Assembly (NCBI GenBank): GCA_022410635.1
Contig: JAJVDF010000378.1
Span: 691,786-755,785 of the forward strand
Direction: 5' to 3'
Source of the DNA: Tretioscincus oriximinensis
Taxonomy: Eukaryota; Chordata; Lepidosauria; Squamata; Gymnophthalmidae
Length of the DNA: 64,000 nucleotides
Both the position numbers and the translations under genes were made by a program. Position 1 is the stretch's first letter, and the number at the start of each line of letters is the position of its first letter. Below the pieces are notes generated by a model that saw only the letters and a program-made list of their open reading frames with translations, ran no database searches and was not told where the DNA came from. Positions 1 through 10,515 of the stretch are shown here, in pieces.

Positions 1-800
1 AACCCTTTGTTATTGCTTTCTATATTCCTTGTGGGACTCAGTTCATATTTAGCATTTTCTGACACTTGCCCTACAGTTGCCACAGACTGCCTTATATTCT
101 TCCTTAGAAATGTCTCCTTTCTTCCATTTCATAAACCGTTTTTTTTCCTCTTTAGTATGTTGTTAAGATCTGGGTTCATCCACAGTGGCCTCCTTAGATG
201 CTTCCCATGTTTTCTTATTTTGGGATTGTTAAAGATTTTGCTTCCAGAATCTCATTTTGCAAGATTTCCTATCCTTCTTGGACATTTCTGTTCTTTAAGA
301 CATCCAAGCATTGGATCCTTCATACCCTCCGTCTGAGTCCATCAAAATCTGCTCTTCTGAAATCCAGTCTTGAAGTCTGAATCCTCTCAGGTCTTCCCCC
401 CTTTTTATGTAGAATTCAATGATTGCATGGTCACTGCAACCCAAAGTCCCAGCCACCCTTACTTCCTCAAGCATTTCCTCTTGCTGGTAAGAATTAAATC
501 CAGGATAGCAGATCCTCTTGTTTTTTATTCTACCATTTGGCAGATAAGATAAAAATTTAGTAGATTCCCAACAAATGTCTGGATAGTTAAAATCTCCCAT
601 AATCACTATGTCATGTTTATTTGAGAGCATAGTTATCTGTTGTAGGAAGAGTTCATACAGATCTTCCATTTGTCCAGGAGGCCTATAATAAACTCCCACG
701 ATGGTGTCCTTTCTGTTTTTCTTACCTTATATTCTTACCCAGACAGTTTTTACAGAGCTTACATCAATTTGGGATAATTTCCGTCTCATATAATCTAGGC
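1..800 (-). pseudogene. CR1-clade LINE ORF2 fragment, endonuclease domain
   Basis: Minus-strand translation gives the C-terminal half of an APE-type endonuclease. GVYYRPPGQ and IMGDFNYPDICWE are followed by SDHAIIEF, the block with the catalytic Asp-His. The best open stretch is 295-699. Beyond it, towards position 1, the reading continues through stops into the lysine-rich linker between endonuclease and RT (FMKWKKGDISKEEY, then CRASVRKC). Upstream of 699 a frameshift separates a WVRI-type stretch, so the fragment reaches about 780-800. In the living family this protein nicks target DNA for target-primed reverse transcription. Stops, frameshifts and the cut at the window edge make this a dead partial copy. 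The CR1 assignment rests on these motifs; subfamily is not determined. Confidence 0.8.
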
Positions 801-2156
801 AAGTTCTATTTGNAACAGCATCTCAAGCAACTATTTGAGAGCCCTGTTTTGCATTNAATTGCTCCCTTTTAGTGCTGTCCTCTAATAATTGCATGGTAAC
901 TCATAGACTGTATTTAGAAGCACCTTATAGAGACATGTTCCCAAAGCTTGCTTTAATCCAATATTTCTAACACAGAATCTTTAGAAGGGAGTGAAAGAAC
1001 ATATTGTTACGTAAGGGGAAACTTCTAAGGTGTAATGGAAATGTTTTTCTTTGTCTGAACATAGGCACAGATATTAAGTAACCACTCACTACTCCTTCTG
1101 CTATACCTCCAGCTTACTCCAGTGTTAGGAGAATACTGTAAAAGGAAAAAGAAGAACACCTTGGAACACTGTTATAAGAGGTTTTGCATGTCTCTAGCTT
1201 TGGTTACTCCTGAGATAACAACACAGATGTTGTCATTATTTATAAATCAGACCTAAGAATCCAAACTGAGCCTAATATTCAGTTCGTTACCATCAACTTA
1301 TCTGTGAACCATCTGTCTTAAGTGGCTCCTGCTCATCTCCTTTGTAGGTCACAGCATGTTCTAAGTAGCTACATCTAAATTTTTAATACACAGTTCATAG
1401 TGCAAATAATAATAAAAATAAAATCAGGGACAATTCCATCCTTAGCAATTAATGGCATTAATATCTCAGGAGGCACTTGATGTTCTGAAACAAATCATTA
1501 TTTTGCCCAAAGACATATCCAAATCGCTTCCTTTCAAATTAATGAATGCCCGTCCTGCTAGTGATTGCTATGTCTATGATGAACTATACATTTCTTGCAA
1601 GTGACAGATAATTGAAGAGGCAGATAGTGTGATTTTCTCTGTCTCTTTCTTCTTGTTATGATGAGCAAATAAGATAAGGCTGCTCTTAAGCAACATCTGT
1701 GTCCTTGCTGGGTATCTTTGTTCCATACAAGTTACTTTGCAAGGATATCTTGAAAGCAAACAAGCTGTCATCAGATTCTGGCACAGCTCCTGATGCATGT
1801 TACTTCATCCTTACACAGATTAAATGAATCTGAACATTTCTCTATTATTTGCTAGCAAAAGAAGGTCATTGCTCAGTTGAGTCCAAACTAAAGAGNAAAA
1901 TAAACAGCTTGGCACAAATGCATGGAAAACTATAGCAATTCCATCTCTTCCNCAGTGTAATCACACTAATTGGGAATGCATTCAAGATTAATGAGTATTA
2001 ATTGAAAGGGGTCACCCAAAAAATTCATATGTATATAACAAAAGAACACTTTGTGAAATTCTTTTGGGGAATTACTGAAACCCTCTTTTTTCAACTCTAC
2101 AACTTGCAGAATTCAGGCCCAAAGAACGCACTGTAAGTAAGGCTAAGTAAGGCTCT
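801..2156. other. no gene recognised
   Basis: AT-rich unique-looking sequence. ORFs here are short, and no repeat family, RNA gene or coding motif could be recognised on either strand. Confidence 0.5.
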
Positions 2157-2290
2157 GCCAAAATTGGAAGGAAATAGGAGGAAGATGAGGGAGGAGGAGA
2201 AAGAAGAGAGGGGAGGAGCAGGAGCAATAAGGAAGAGGAGGAAAAGTGGAAGAGAAAGAAAAAGAAGGGAAAGGAGAAATTTGAATGAAG
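2157..2290. repeat. purine-rich (GGA/GAA) low-complexity tract
   Basis: About 130 bases almost wholly A and G on the plus strand, built from irregular GGA, GAA and GAG units. Such polypurine mirror-like tracts can adopt triplex structures, but no function is shown here. Confidence 0.85.
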
Positions 2291-2303
2291 AAATATTTTC
2301 TCT

Positions 2304-2323
2304 TTGTGTGTGTGTGTGTGTGT
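2304..2323. repeat. short (TG)n microsatellite
   Basis: About ten TG units directly after the purine tract. Confidence 0.85.
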
Positions 2324-3104
2324 AATTCCTGTCTACATTAGTTTTTTGTCCAACTATAGCAAGAGGGAACTCTATTCCCTATTCAGGATGCTTCTCCATT
2401 TGTTAGTTGTGTGTTTTCACTGTGTGCCATCACTGTTTTCCATTGTGTTGGATTCTGATGTGATCCTACGTATCTTTTGCAGCATGATTTCTTGTGGAGG
2501 CGCCTTTCAAGAACGGCAGTTTTTTCCTCTGTGCATTATGAGGTTTTGTAGAAAATGGTACCACTTTGTTCCAAAANTGTCTCCCTTATCTACTCAAAAC
2601 AAGGATGTCTGTATAAGAAGTTGAAAATGGTTTTGATCTGTATTTAGACACAGTAAAGGAAANGGTGTTCAAAGACAATTTAAAGGCAGTAATATACACA
2701 TGCTAGTTTAATCCTCATTAAACGCTGAAGTGGCTGCAATAGAAAAAAAATAACAATAATTTTAAAATCAGCTGATTGCAGTCTTCAGTCGGCTACGTGA
2801 AAAGAAAGGGGAATTCTCCTTTCTTGAAGATTGCAAACATCTGATTTTATTGTTGCTATCGCTTCAGCTGTTTGCAACCTTCTGATTGGCTTTGGGAACA
2901 AAAGGGGAAACAGATCTCTTTAGATCTCCTCCTGCCCTGGAAGCCAGGCTTTGGGGGTTCTTCTGCCTTTCCCAAAAGATCCCCAAAGCACATTCCTCCA
3001 GCAGCATGTGTCTGAGTGTTTAAACTGGGCAGGAGATGACAGAAAGCAGCAAAGTGAATCTTAATTCACTTCATTGCTTTTTATTCCAGTTTTAGCACCC
3101 TTGT
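2324..3104. other. no gene recognised
   Basis: Mixed-composition sequence. The one ORF over 100 codons (2304-2624) begins in the TG repeat and resembles no known family. Nothing further is supported. Confidence 0.45.
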
Positions 3105-3763
3105 GAGAACCCAGCCCAAGATCTTTTTCTTGCTCTATCACAGAAAGCTTGGTACGCATCAGTTGGTATGAGTAATTGGGCTTCTTTGCCCCAATGAGCA
3201 TGACTTTGCATTTGTTTAAGTGCACTTACCACTTCGTTGCCCGCTTACCCAATTTCAGTAGATCACTCTTAAGCCCCTTACAATCCCTTTCAGTTTTCAC
3301 TGCCCTGAACAGTTTAGTGTCATCAACAAACTTGGCTATTAACCTTGGCACTCATACCGTTTATGAATATATTGAAAAGCAGAGGTCCCAGTACTGAACC
3401 CCGTGATACTCTACTTCTCACCTCTTTCTANCCAGAGAACTGTCCATTTATTACTGCCCTCTGTTTTCTGACTTTTAACCAATTTTGAATCCAGGAAATT
3501 TCATGATAGTAGAGCTTTTTTAGGAGCCTTTGATGAGGAACTTTATCAAAAGCCTTCTGAAGTTCTCATTGCAGCTTAATTCCTGGGCTGCTCTTCCTGA
3601 GAAGACTAAATCTGTATATACCCTTCGTCCTCTTCAATGAAAACTGAGGCAAAAAAGTAATTTAACCTCTCCACAACCTTTGTCTCCACTTTGATCATCC
3701 CCTTCCGTTCATTGCTGTCTAATGGTTCGACTGCTTTTCTGGTATTTAAAGAAGTTCTCATTT
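3105..3763 (-). pseudogene. CR1-clade LINE RT fragment (3' part of a CR1 split by an L1)
   Basis: Reading the minus strand from 3763 down gives a linker stretch (KSSRTIRQQ, then a LNYFFASVF-like box). The RT palm follows: FDKVPHQRLLKKL, then SVLGPLLFNIFING, and the active-site box FVDDTKLF, where YADD-type is usual. Last come LNKCKVM and a TKLSVIEQ stretch. Several stops and frameshifts break it, and part of the RT N-terminus is missing. The sequence upstream of this piece resumes at 9671, beyond the L1 at 3764-9658. The element is therefore one older CR1 interrupted by that L1. Confidence 0.8.
3752..3763. repeat. target site duplication, left copy
   Basis: AAGTTCTCATTT, repeated exactly at 9659-9670. 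The two copies bracket the L1, and on removal of the L1 and one copy the CR1 reading frame around NEN-FF joins up. This is what target-primed insertion predicts. Confidence 0.85.
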
Positions 3764-4092
3764 TTCTTTTTTTTTTTTAAACCTTTTATTAATTTTTTTA
3801 CAACAAACAATAACATTGCAATAAAGGATTTTACATAAGATAAATAGTGCGTATACTTATCCTTAGCATAAAACACAATCTTATGCATATTAACTACCAT
3901 AACAAACAAAACATCAGAAAATAAAATCATAAATGAGTCAGGTAATGAGTTAGAACAGTCAGATATATCATCATTGGTGTCACAATAAAAGTTCCGTTAG
4001 ATAACTCAGTTTTTTATGCAAAAACGAACCTNGTGTTGGGTAAAGTCCAATAGGACTCTGCAAATTCGACTTGCTTTGAGGTAAGGGGACCA

Positions 4093-7000
4093 CTAATTCA
4101 TGAATTTCGTGTGAGTCAGGTTACCACACATTTTTGACATTTGAGCTTCTAACAGCTCATTCATAACTAAGGCCTTAATTCTAATGTACCAGTTAGAGAG
4201 CATAGTACCAGTAGCCAATTTCCAGTGCATTGCTATCTCCTGTTTAGCAGCAGTGAGAAGACTCCTTATTAGATCACGATGCTGCAATGACTTGTGTTCT
4301 CCCTGGAACATGAGCAGGAGTGCCAAGGTCGGTGTGAGGGATATTAGTTTCTTAATAATAGTACTCAATACCTCCTATACCAAAACCCAAAATTGAGTGA
4401 TTGATCGACAGGACCACCACACATGAATGTAGGTCCCTCTTTGTCCACAGCCTCGCCAGCACAGTGGGCTAGCGGATGAGGTAAATCGAGAAATAGAAAC
4501 TGGGGTCCTGTACCAACGATAGAGCACTTGTAAGGATAAATCACGAGCATCCTGTGATTTATGGGCAGAATAGCAAATATGTGGAACAGATTCCCAGGCA
4601 GCATCTTCAAATTTGGTTCTACAATCCTCTTCCCATTGTTGTCGTAAAGTAGGTAATGGAGAGATATAAAATTCTATCAGAATGGTATATATTCTAGAGA
4701 TATAGCCCTTCGTGGCCGGATGACATGTGACCATAGGTCTTCCAGAGCAGATGGGGAATGGTCGCCTACACTTTTGGAGATCATGGTTGCTATAAATTTG
4801 CNGAGGGACAGCCCCTCGAACCATTTAATACTTGGGAGTTACAGGAGATGATTAATGGCCNGTAGAGACAGATCCTTGAACTGCTTAGTGATCATGTCCT
4901 GAATCGTGTGATAACCCTTATTTCTTAACAAATTCCATTGATTAGCAGAAATGAACAGCCACAAATGGGGAAGGAAGTGAGAACAACCTTCTTTGCCATT
5001 TATGAAATACCTGAAGAGTACACAGCAAGAATGGATTGCTGCAATGATTGATTAGTTGAGGAAGTCTACCTGTTAATAGGACAGTGGAACTGACAGGGAT
5101 ACTTAACTCACGGAGTTCAATTTTGGCCCACAATGGAGGTTCAGGATGAAGTAATGCAAATCTTTAAAGCTGGGCAGCTTCGTAGTAAGCTGTTAGTGAA
5201 GGGTATACCCAACCTCCGTCTTGTGGGGGTTTATAGAGAGCAGTTTTTGGCAAATGGTTCTTTTTCCCATCAAAAATAAAATGAGCTATACNCCTTTCCC
5301 AAATCTGAATTTGTTGTGCAGAAAGTTTAAGTGGTAGGGAGCGGAATAAGTAAAGCAAGCCTGGTAAAAATTTCATTTTGACAGCTGCGATCCGGCCTGT
5401 CATTGAGAGGTATTTCTTATCTCTTCTCCATTTGGCAACCTGTTTAGAAGTTTTATGCCAAAAAGAGGCATAATTAACTGAAATCAATTTATTAATGTTT
5501 TTGGGAATGGAGATACCTAAATATGTAATTTTCTTGTGAGCTTGTGCTAGGCCATATTTCCTGTGAAGCTCAGTTTGGACTTTTAGAGGAGTATTGACGC
5601 ATAAATATTCGGACTTGTCGTAATTGACAGCTAGTCCTGACAAAGTTTGAAAATCAGTCAATTCTTTAATTAAANGGTCAATGTCCTAATTAGGGTCTGA
5701 TAAAAATAATAAAAGGTCATCCGCAAACATACAGCATTTGATTTGCTGTGTTTAAAGTTCCAAGCCTTTTCGGACTGCCCAGGTGCATCTGGTGGGCCTC
5801 TGTGTGACACAGAATGCTGGACTTGATGGGCTGTGGCCTGATCCAGTATGGCTCTTCTTATGTTCTTATGTTCTTAATTTGAGTATTGTGCCGAATTCTA
5901 GTTNCAAGGGCCTCAATGGCTATCACAAATAGAGATGGCGATAGAGGAACCCTTGCCTAGTCCCTCGTTGGAGTGGGAATGGAGTAGAAGTGACTGAGTT
6001 AATTCTAAGTTGAGCATAAGAGCGGATATACAAATTCTTTATGAATGAGAGAAATTAGGGACCAAAACCTAGGTCATCCAATAAATGAATCATAAAAGTG
6101 TGAGACAACCTATCAAAAGCTTTAAAAATGTCAACAGACAGAAGAGTAAGTGGAGTTTGATAGCGCTTAGCAGAGGAAAGGGCATTCAGAGCTAATCTAA
6201 TGGGATCTGCAATAGATCTCCCTGGAACAAATCCAAACTGTTCTGGTCCAACAATCCTAGCAATAAATGAGTTGATTCTCTTAACTAAAATATGTGCAAA
6301 TAATTTAAAGTCAATATTGAGCAATGAGATGGGTCTGTATGAGGTGATGTGATCTTCAGGTTTCCCCTTCTTGAGACAAGTTATGGTCAGTGAAGATCGC
6401 CATGTTTCAGGGATACCTCCTGTCCTGAAGACGTGATTAAAGAGGGAGACCAGTTTTGGGGCCAGGGTGTCAGCAAATGTTTTATAAAATACACCTCTAT
6501 AACCATCCGGGCCTGGAGCTTTATTAGGCTTAAGGGACTTAATGGCCTCCAATACTTCAGAGAGCANAAAAGGAGAGTCCAAAAGGGTACTATGATCTTT
6601 TGAGATTTTTGAAAGNCCAAGAGAGGTGATATAGGCTGATATGGTTTCAGGGTCCTGATCAGTAGGGGCCAAATAAAGCTTCCTATAGAACTCTAAGACA
6701 GCTTGGGTAATTTTGTGTGGGTGGGTTTGTCGGGTCCCGGAGGAGTCAATAATGGAAGTGATATTGTTTTTTTGGCGTTTGTGCCGAAGAATAGAGGCTA
6801 AAAACTTAGAGTTTTTGTTCCCTTGAGAAAAAAATTTATGTTTCAAATATGTTTGGTTCTTAGCATCCTGATCGGATTCCAAATATTGCAATTCAAGCCT
6901 TTTAGTTTTCAATAGTTTATAAACAGAGTCAGAATGTGAAATAGCATGTTGAGAACTCAGATTCTCAATCACAGCCACTAGTGTGGACCTCTTTTCATTC

Positions 7001-7980
7001 ATAGCTCTTTTCTGACGGCTGCCTTCTGAAATGCATACCCCTTTTATCACTGCCTTCATAGCCTCCCATTGTAGTATAGGCGAGAAGACCGGGATAGGGT
7101 TAAGCTCAAAGTAAGTATCTAGTTCATATGATATTCGGAGCCTTGACTGCTCCCAACTAATTAATGAAGGACTGAATCGCCAAACATTAGTAGTGATATC
7201 ATCTCCGTCCAATGATAAAGTTGTAACAACTGCATCATGATCGGTACTGGTGGCAGGAATTATGGATGCTGTTTGTAAAGATGGAGCCAAGTTGGAGCTG
7301 ACCAGGATGTAATCGATCCTAGTATGGGTTTTGTGTTTGGCTGACAAAAAGGTATAGCTGCGGTGAGTAGGATTTAGAAAACGAAAAGAGTCAGTCAGAC
7401 CAAATTTGTCAAATGTGTGTTTGGCAGTTTTGGAGAAGGAATACTGAGAACAATCTGAAGGAGAGCTTTTGTCAAGTGAGGGTTGAGAGATCATATTAAG
7501 ATCGCCACCCACTATATACGGTCCAAAGGAGAAAGCTTGTAGTTTTTGCAGAGTGTTGTGAAGAAATTGTGCCTGTCCAACATTTGGGGCATATAAATTG
7601 ACAAGGGAGAGAGGTTTATCTTATAGAGTACCTTCTAAGAAAATATATCGCCCATCAGGGTCTCTTTTGATCCTTTCCACCTTATAAGGAAAGCTGGGAT
7701 GAAGGAGTATCGCTACTCCTTTAGATTTTGAGGAACCCCAGGCCTGGAATCTTGTAGACAGAGAGGGGGGGGGACTAAATATAGATTTAGCTGTTGCAAC
7801 TATGTGGGTTTCCTGAAGAAAAATCAGCTGGGACTTAAGTTGAAGTAAATAATTTTGAATCATTCGGCATTTGAAGGGATGGCCAAGCCCATTGACGTTT
7901 AAGGAACATATTTTAAAATTACCTGTCATGTTTATAATATTGGAGAGCCCAGTTGGATCCATAGATGTAATACCAACCAT
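4093..7980 (-). pseudogene. L1 ORF2 (endonuclease - reverse transcriptase - Cys-rich C-terminus), broken
   Basis: ORF2 normally nicks target DNA and reverse-transcribes L1 RNA in a ribonucleoprotein with ORF1 protein. Near its start lies NVNGLGHPFKCR, then FLQETH, GGDLNMI and SDHDAVV: the APE-type endonuclease, about residues 20-260. RT follows with KAPGPDGYRGVFYK, SYRPISLLN, SVDIFKAFDRLSH, GTRQG and FADDLLLF (about 5690-5725). The C-terminus has YRWYRTP and CWRGCG...GTYIHVWWSC, the typical L1 Cys/His motif. One in-frame stop at 7621 splits the endonuclease; another is at 6055. A one-base loss just after GTRQG shifts the frame, and a CR1 3' end interrupts the frame upstream of FADD. More stops lie before 5661 and at 5164. 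The likely start is the Met about 30 codons into the 7980 frame (MTGNFKICSL). Confidence 0.88.
5765..5876 (+). mobile_element. CR1-clade LINE 3' end nested in L1 ORF2
   Basis: Matches the 3' untranslated end of the CR1 at 31764-32836: CGGACTGCCCAGGTGCATC, then a TGGACTTGATGGGCTGTGG stretch, ending in TTATGTTCTTATGTTCTT octamers. It lies on the plus strand, antisense to the L1, between the GTRQG and FADD boxes of ORF2. It is severely 5'-truncated. It must have inserted after the L1. Confidence 0.85.
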
Positions 7981-8499
7981 CTATTTTCAAGAGTTTATCT
8001 ATATAGGAGTGAAAACACCATAAAATACAAGATATACCTGCTCTAACAACAATAAAAACAATAAACATAAACCAAACCAAATCCCCATCCACCCCCAACT
8101 CCTGAATAACCAGGAGAAAANGGCCTGCGTGGTGAGGCGACCTCCAAGGAGGCCTCAGGCCCAGCAAAAACTGAGCCACCATGACAAGGCCGAACAGGTG
8201 AGAGCAACAAGGCATACACAATGGAGCGACCTTACATCGTGGCAAGTACCAGAGAAAGGGAAGAAAGAATATATATCATATACGGTTTGCAAATTGTACC
8301 TGAAGAGAGTCAAGTCATAGCTTCCAGAAGACATATTTAAAGCATGGGAGATAAATTGTAGTGTTTATCATGAAACCTCAGGTATTGCTAGAAGCAAAAT
8401 TGGAGAAAAGCTATGTATAGTTAGAAGTGAAAATCAAGAAACGCTCCTACTCGCACGTTCCAGAGTGAACATTTCAGGAATTTTCCTGGCTCGTGTGCG

Positions 8500-9555
8500 T
8501 CATGAAGGAGGAGGTCGAGGAGTAGCAGGGATTACTTTGCGCCATCTCGGTTCTGTTGCTGTTGTTGAGTGTGAAGGAGACAATGATGGAGAGGAGGGGA
8601 GGTCAGAAACCTGACTGTGAGGAGGAGGGTCGTCNGAAGTGAGAAGATTCAAGATGTGTTGTGCCTGCTCTAGGTNATCCACTCGATGATGACGGCCATT
8701 ATTCCTGGTGATCAATAAAAAACCGGGAAAGCCCCATCTGTATTTGATTTCTTTTGTTGCAGGATTGAAGTAACCNGGCGGAATACTTTCCTTCGTATGA
8801 GCACTTCAGGGGCGATATCTTGGTATAAAGACATTACTGCATTTTCTAATTGAAGCTTATTTTCCAGCTTCCTTAGTGTTTGAAAGACTGTTTTTGCAGT
8901 TAAAGTTTACAAAAGCAACCACAATGTCACAAGGCGGTTTGTCTGGGAGAGGGTGCTGACGCAGAGCTCTGTGAGTCCTTGCTATATCGTCCTGTCGGAT
9001 CTACAGTTCAGGAGCCAATTTATTCCACCAATTTATTAAAAATGTGGTTACAGATGAGCCTTCCACCCACTCCTTGACACCCCTCAGGCGAAAATTAGCC
9101 GTCCTGGATCTGGATTGAAGGTCCAGAATCACCTCCTGTAGTCTTTGCACTTCCAGGGTCGTTTGATCCAACTCAGTCCTCAACTCAGCAACTTGTTCAA
9201 ACGCCTGGGAGGCTGTTTGTTTTACTTCCCCGAGGTCGTCAGTAATGGCATCCATTCGATCTGATAATATCTTATTGGCATCATTGAGCTCTGCACGGAA
9301 AACCAACGTGATCTTTTCTATCAGATAATCATCAGATCTGTGGGCAGAAGCTCCTTCTGCTCCGCTGATTATATCAAGAGGGGATGAGATATTNGTATTT
9401 GTATGCTCTATAGGGTCTTTTGGCGTCTCCGTAGCTGCGGCCGCCATTTTATTTTTTCCCCTCATGGCGCTACGCGTTTTCGGGGCTTGTCCCCTCTTAA
9501 TTTTGCCTCCTGTGGCTGCTGTTAAAGTTTTAGAGATGAGGGAGGGTTCCCCCAC
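8500..9555 (-). pseudogene. L1 ORF1 (RNA-binding chaperone-like protein), broken
   Basis: L1 ORF1 protein trimerises by a coiled coil and coats L1 RNA. The 9555-9001 frame holds an N-terminal basic and alanine-rich stretch and a heptad-rich segment (about residues 85-150, rich in Leu/Val/Asp/Glu). NFRLRGVKEW, the usual entry to the RRM-like domain, follows. A stop at 9001 interrupts it. The same frame then continues as ARTHRALRQHPLP and CDIVVAFVNFN, typical of the RRM/C-terminal domain, and a final piece at 8715-8500 holds ITRNNGRHHRVD and a Pro/Ser-rich tail. Start candidates are the Met at the head of the frame or the MRGKNKMAAAA Met. It lies just upstream of ORF2, as expected. Confidence 0.82.
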
Positions 9556-9658
9556 TCACCCGATGCCCGATTTGATGAGTTTCTTTCTCCAAAGATGCAG
9601 AACTGAGCCTTAATGAAGCCGCGGTCGCAGAGATAGTTCGATTCACGCATGCGCCCCC

Positions 9659-9670
9659 AAGTTCTCATTT
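9659..9670. repeat. target site duplication, right copy
   Basis: AAGTTCTCATTT, identical to 3752-3763. It marks the 5' end of the L1 at 9658. Confidence 0.85.
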
Positions 9671-9885
9671 CTTTTAACATTCTTTGCAATCTGCTCCTCA
9701 GAGTTCCTCTTGGCATGCCTGATTGTAACCTTGCATTTGTTCTGCCACAGATTGTTCTCTCTTCTGTTCTCCTCATTATAATATGCCTTCCACCTTTTAA
9801 ATGAGTTTATCTTACTTCTAATGACTTTGCAGAACCCTTTCTTCTTTTAGGAATGCATTATATTTGAGTCTCCAATATTGTATTT
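9671..9885 (-). pseudogene. CR1-clade LINE linker fragment (5' part of the split CR1)
   Basis: The minus strand reads VIRSKINSFKRWKAYYN, then NLWQNKCKVTIRHAKRN and KNVKRNEN: the basic linker between endonuclease and RT. It runs into the target duplication and resumes at 3763 as ENFFKYQKSSRTIRQQ. It is the upstream half of the CR1 interrupted by the L1. Frameshifts break it, and its 5' end is lost near 9885. Confidence 0.7.
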
Positions 9886-9938
9886 CTAAATAGCTTCCAT
9901 GCATTTTGAAGGGATTGGACTCTCTTCACAGAGAGACT

Positions 9939-10515
9939 CATTCTGTCTCACACAGAGGCCTCTCAGATGCACCTGGGCAGTCTGAACAGAAGAAAGGAAA
10001 ATATGCACCTGTTCATGACTCCCTGCAAATGGTATTTCAGGAGTCCTACCTGATGCTTCATCCGGGAGGCAACATCCAGACATCCATCCTAGTACCCGTT
10101 TATACCCTTGGTGTCCATAAACCTGTCTAGTCCTGTCTTGAAACTATCCAAGCTCTTAGCTACCACTACCTCTTCAGGAAGTAAATTCCACAGGCTGATG
10201 ACCCTCTGGGTGAAAAAATACTTTCCTTTGCCTGTTCTCACTTTTCTAGCCATCACTTTTAAGGAGTGCCCTCTGGTCCTAGTGTTGTGTGACAGAGAAA
10301 ACATTTTTTCTCTATTCATCCTGTCCATCCCATGCATGATTTTGTACACTTCAATCAGATCACCTCTCAAACGTCGCCTTTCAAGACTGAAGAGGCCCAG
10401 ACGTTGCAGTCTGACTTCATAAGGGAGTTGCTCCAGACCCTTTTTTGGGCTAGATGGGCTATGGCCTGATCCCGTATGGCTCCTCTTATGTTCTTATATT
10501 CTATGTTCTTATGTA
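9939..10515 (+). mobile_element. CR1-clade LINE 3' end with 5' inversion
   Basis: 10447-10515 is a plus-strand CR1 3' terminus (GATGGGCTATGGCCTGATC..., ending TTATGTTC-like octamers). 9939-10441 is the adjoining upstream part of the element in reverse. On the minus strand it encodes RGDLIEVYKIMHGMDRMNRE, then RTRGHSLKVMARKVRTG and ISLWNLLPEEVV, followed by the 3' UTR up to CAGAATG. In unrearranged copies the bases after CAGAATG are those that start the 10447 segment. So the two blocks are adjacent in the parent and one is simply flipped, as in twin-primed insertions. Confidence 0.8.
10089..10370 (-). pseudogene. CR1 ORF2 C-terminal fragment
   Basis: An intact 93-codon frame for the last part of CR1 ORF2. 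RGDLIEVYKIMHG is followed by LSHNTRTRGHSLK, KYFFTQRVISLWNLLPEE and SFKTGLDRFM. This post-RT region is conserved in CR1/L2-type LINEs and has no separate enzymatic role that can be named. It lies in the inverted block of the element at 9939-10515. Confidence 0.8.

Larger units (their letters stand above)
3764..9658 (-). mobile_element. L1-clade LINE, nearly full length, dead
   Basis: A minus-strand L1 of about 5.9 kb, including a 0.11-kb CR1 inserted in it. The plus-strand poly-T at 3764-3778 is its poly(A) tail. A GC-rich 5' end with CpGs lies near 9600-9658. ORF1 (about 9555-8500) and ORF2 (about 7980-4093) follow in the usual order. A 12-bp target duplication flanks it. It sits inside a CR1, so it is younger than that CR1 and older than the CR1 fragment at 5765-5876. 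Stops and frameshifts in both ORFs show it is no longer active. The L1 class is clear from the endonuclease, RT and C-terminal Cys motif; subfamily is not determined. Confidence 0.9.

Noticed and set aside
7..552. Plus-strand ORFs at the window start
   Set aside because: They are antisense shadows of the CR1 endonuclease fragment on the minus strand.
9906..10422. Plus-strand ORFs of 74 and 104 codons
   Set aside because: Antisense shadows of the inverted CR1 ORF2 C-terminus.
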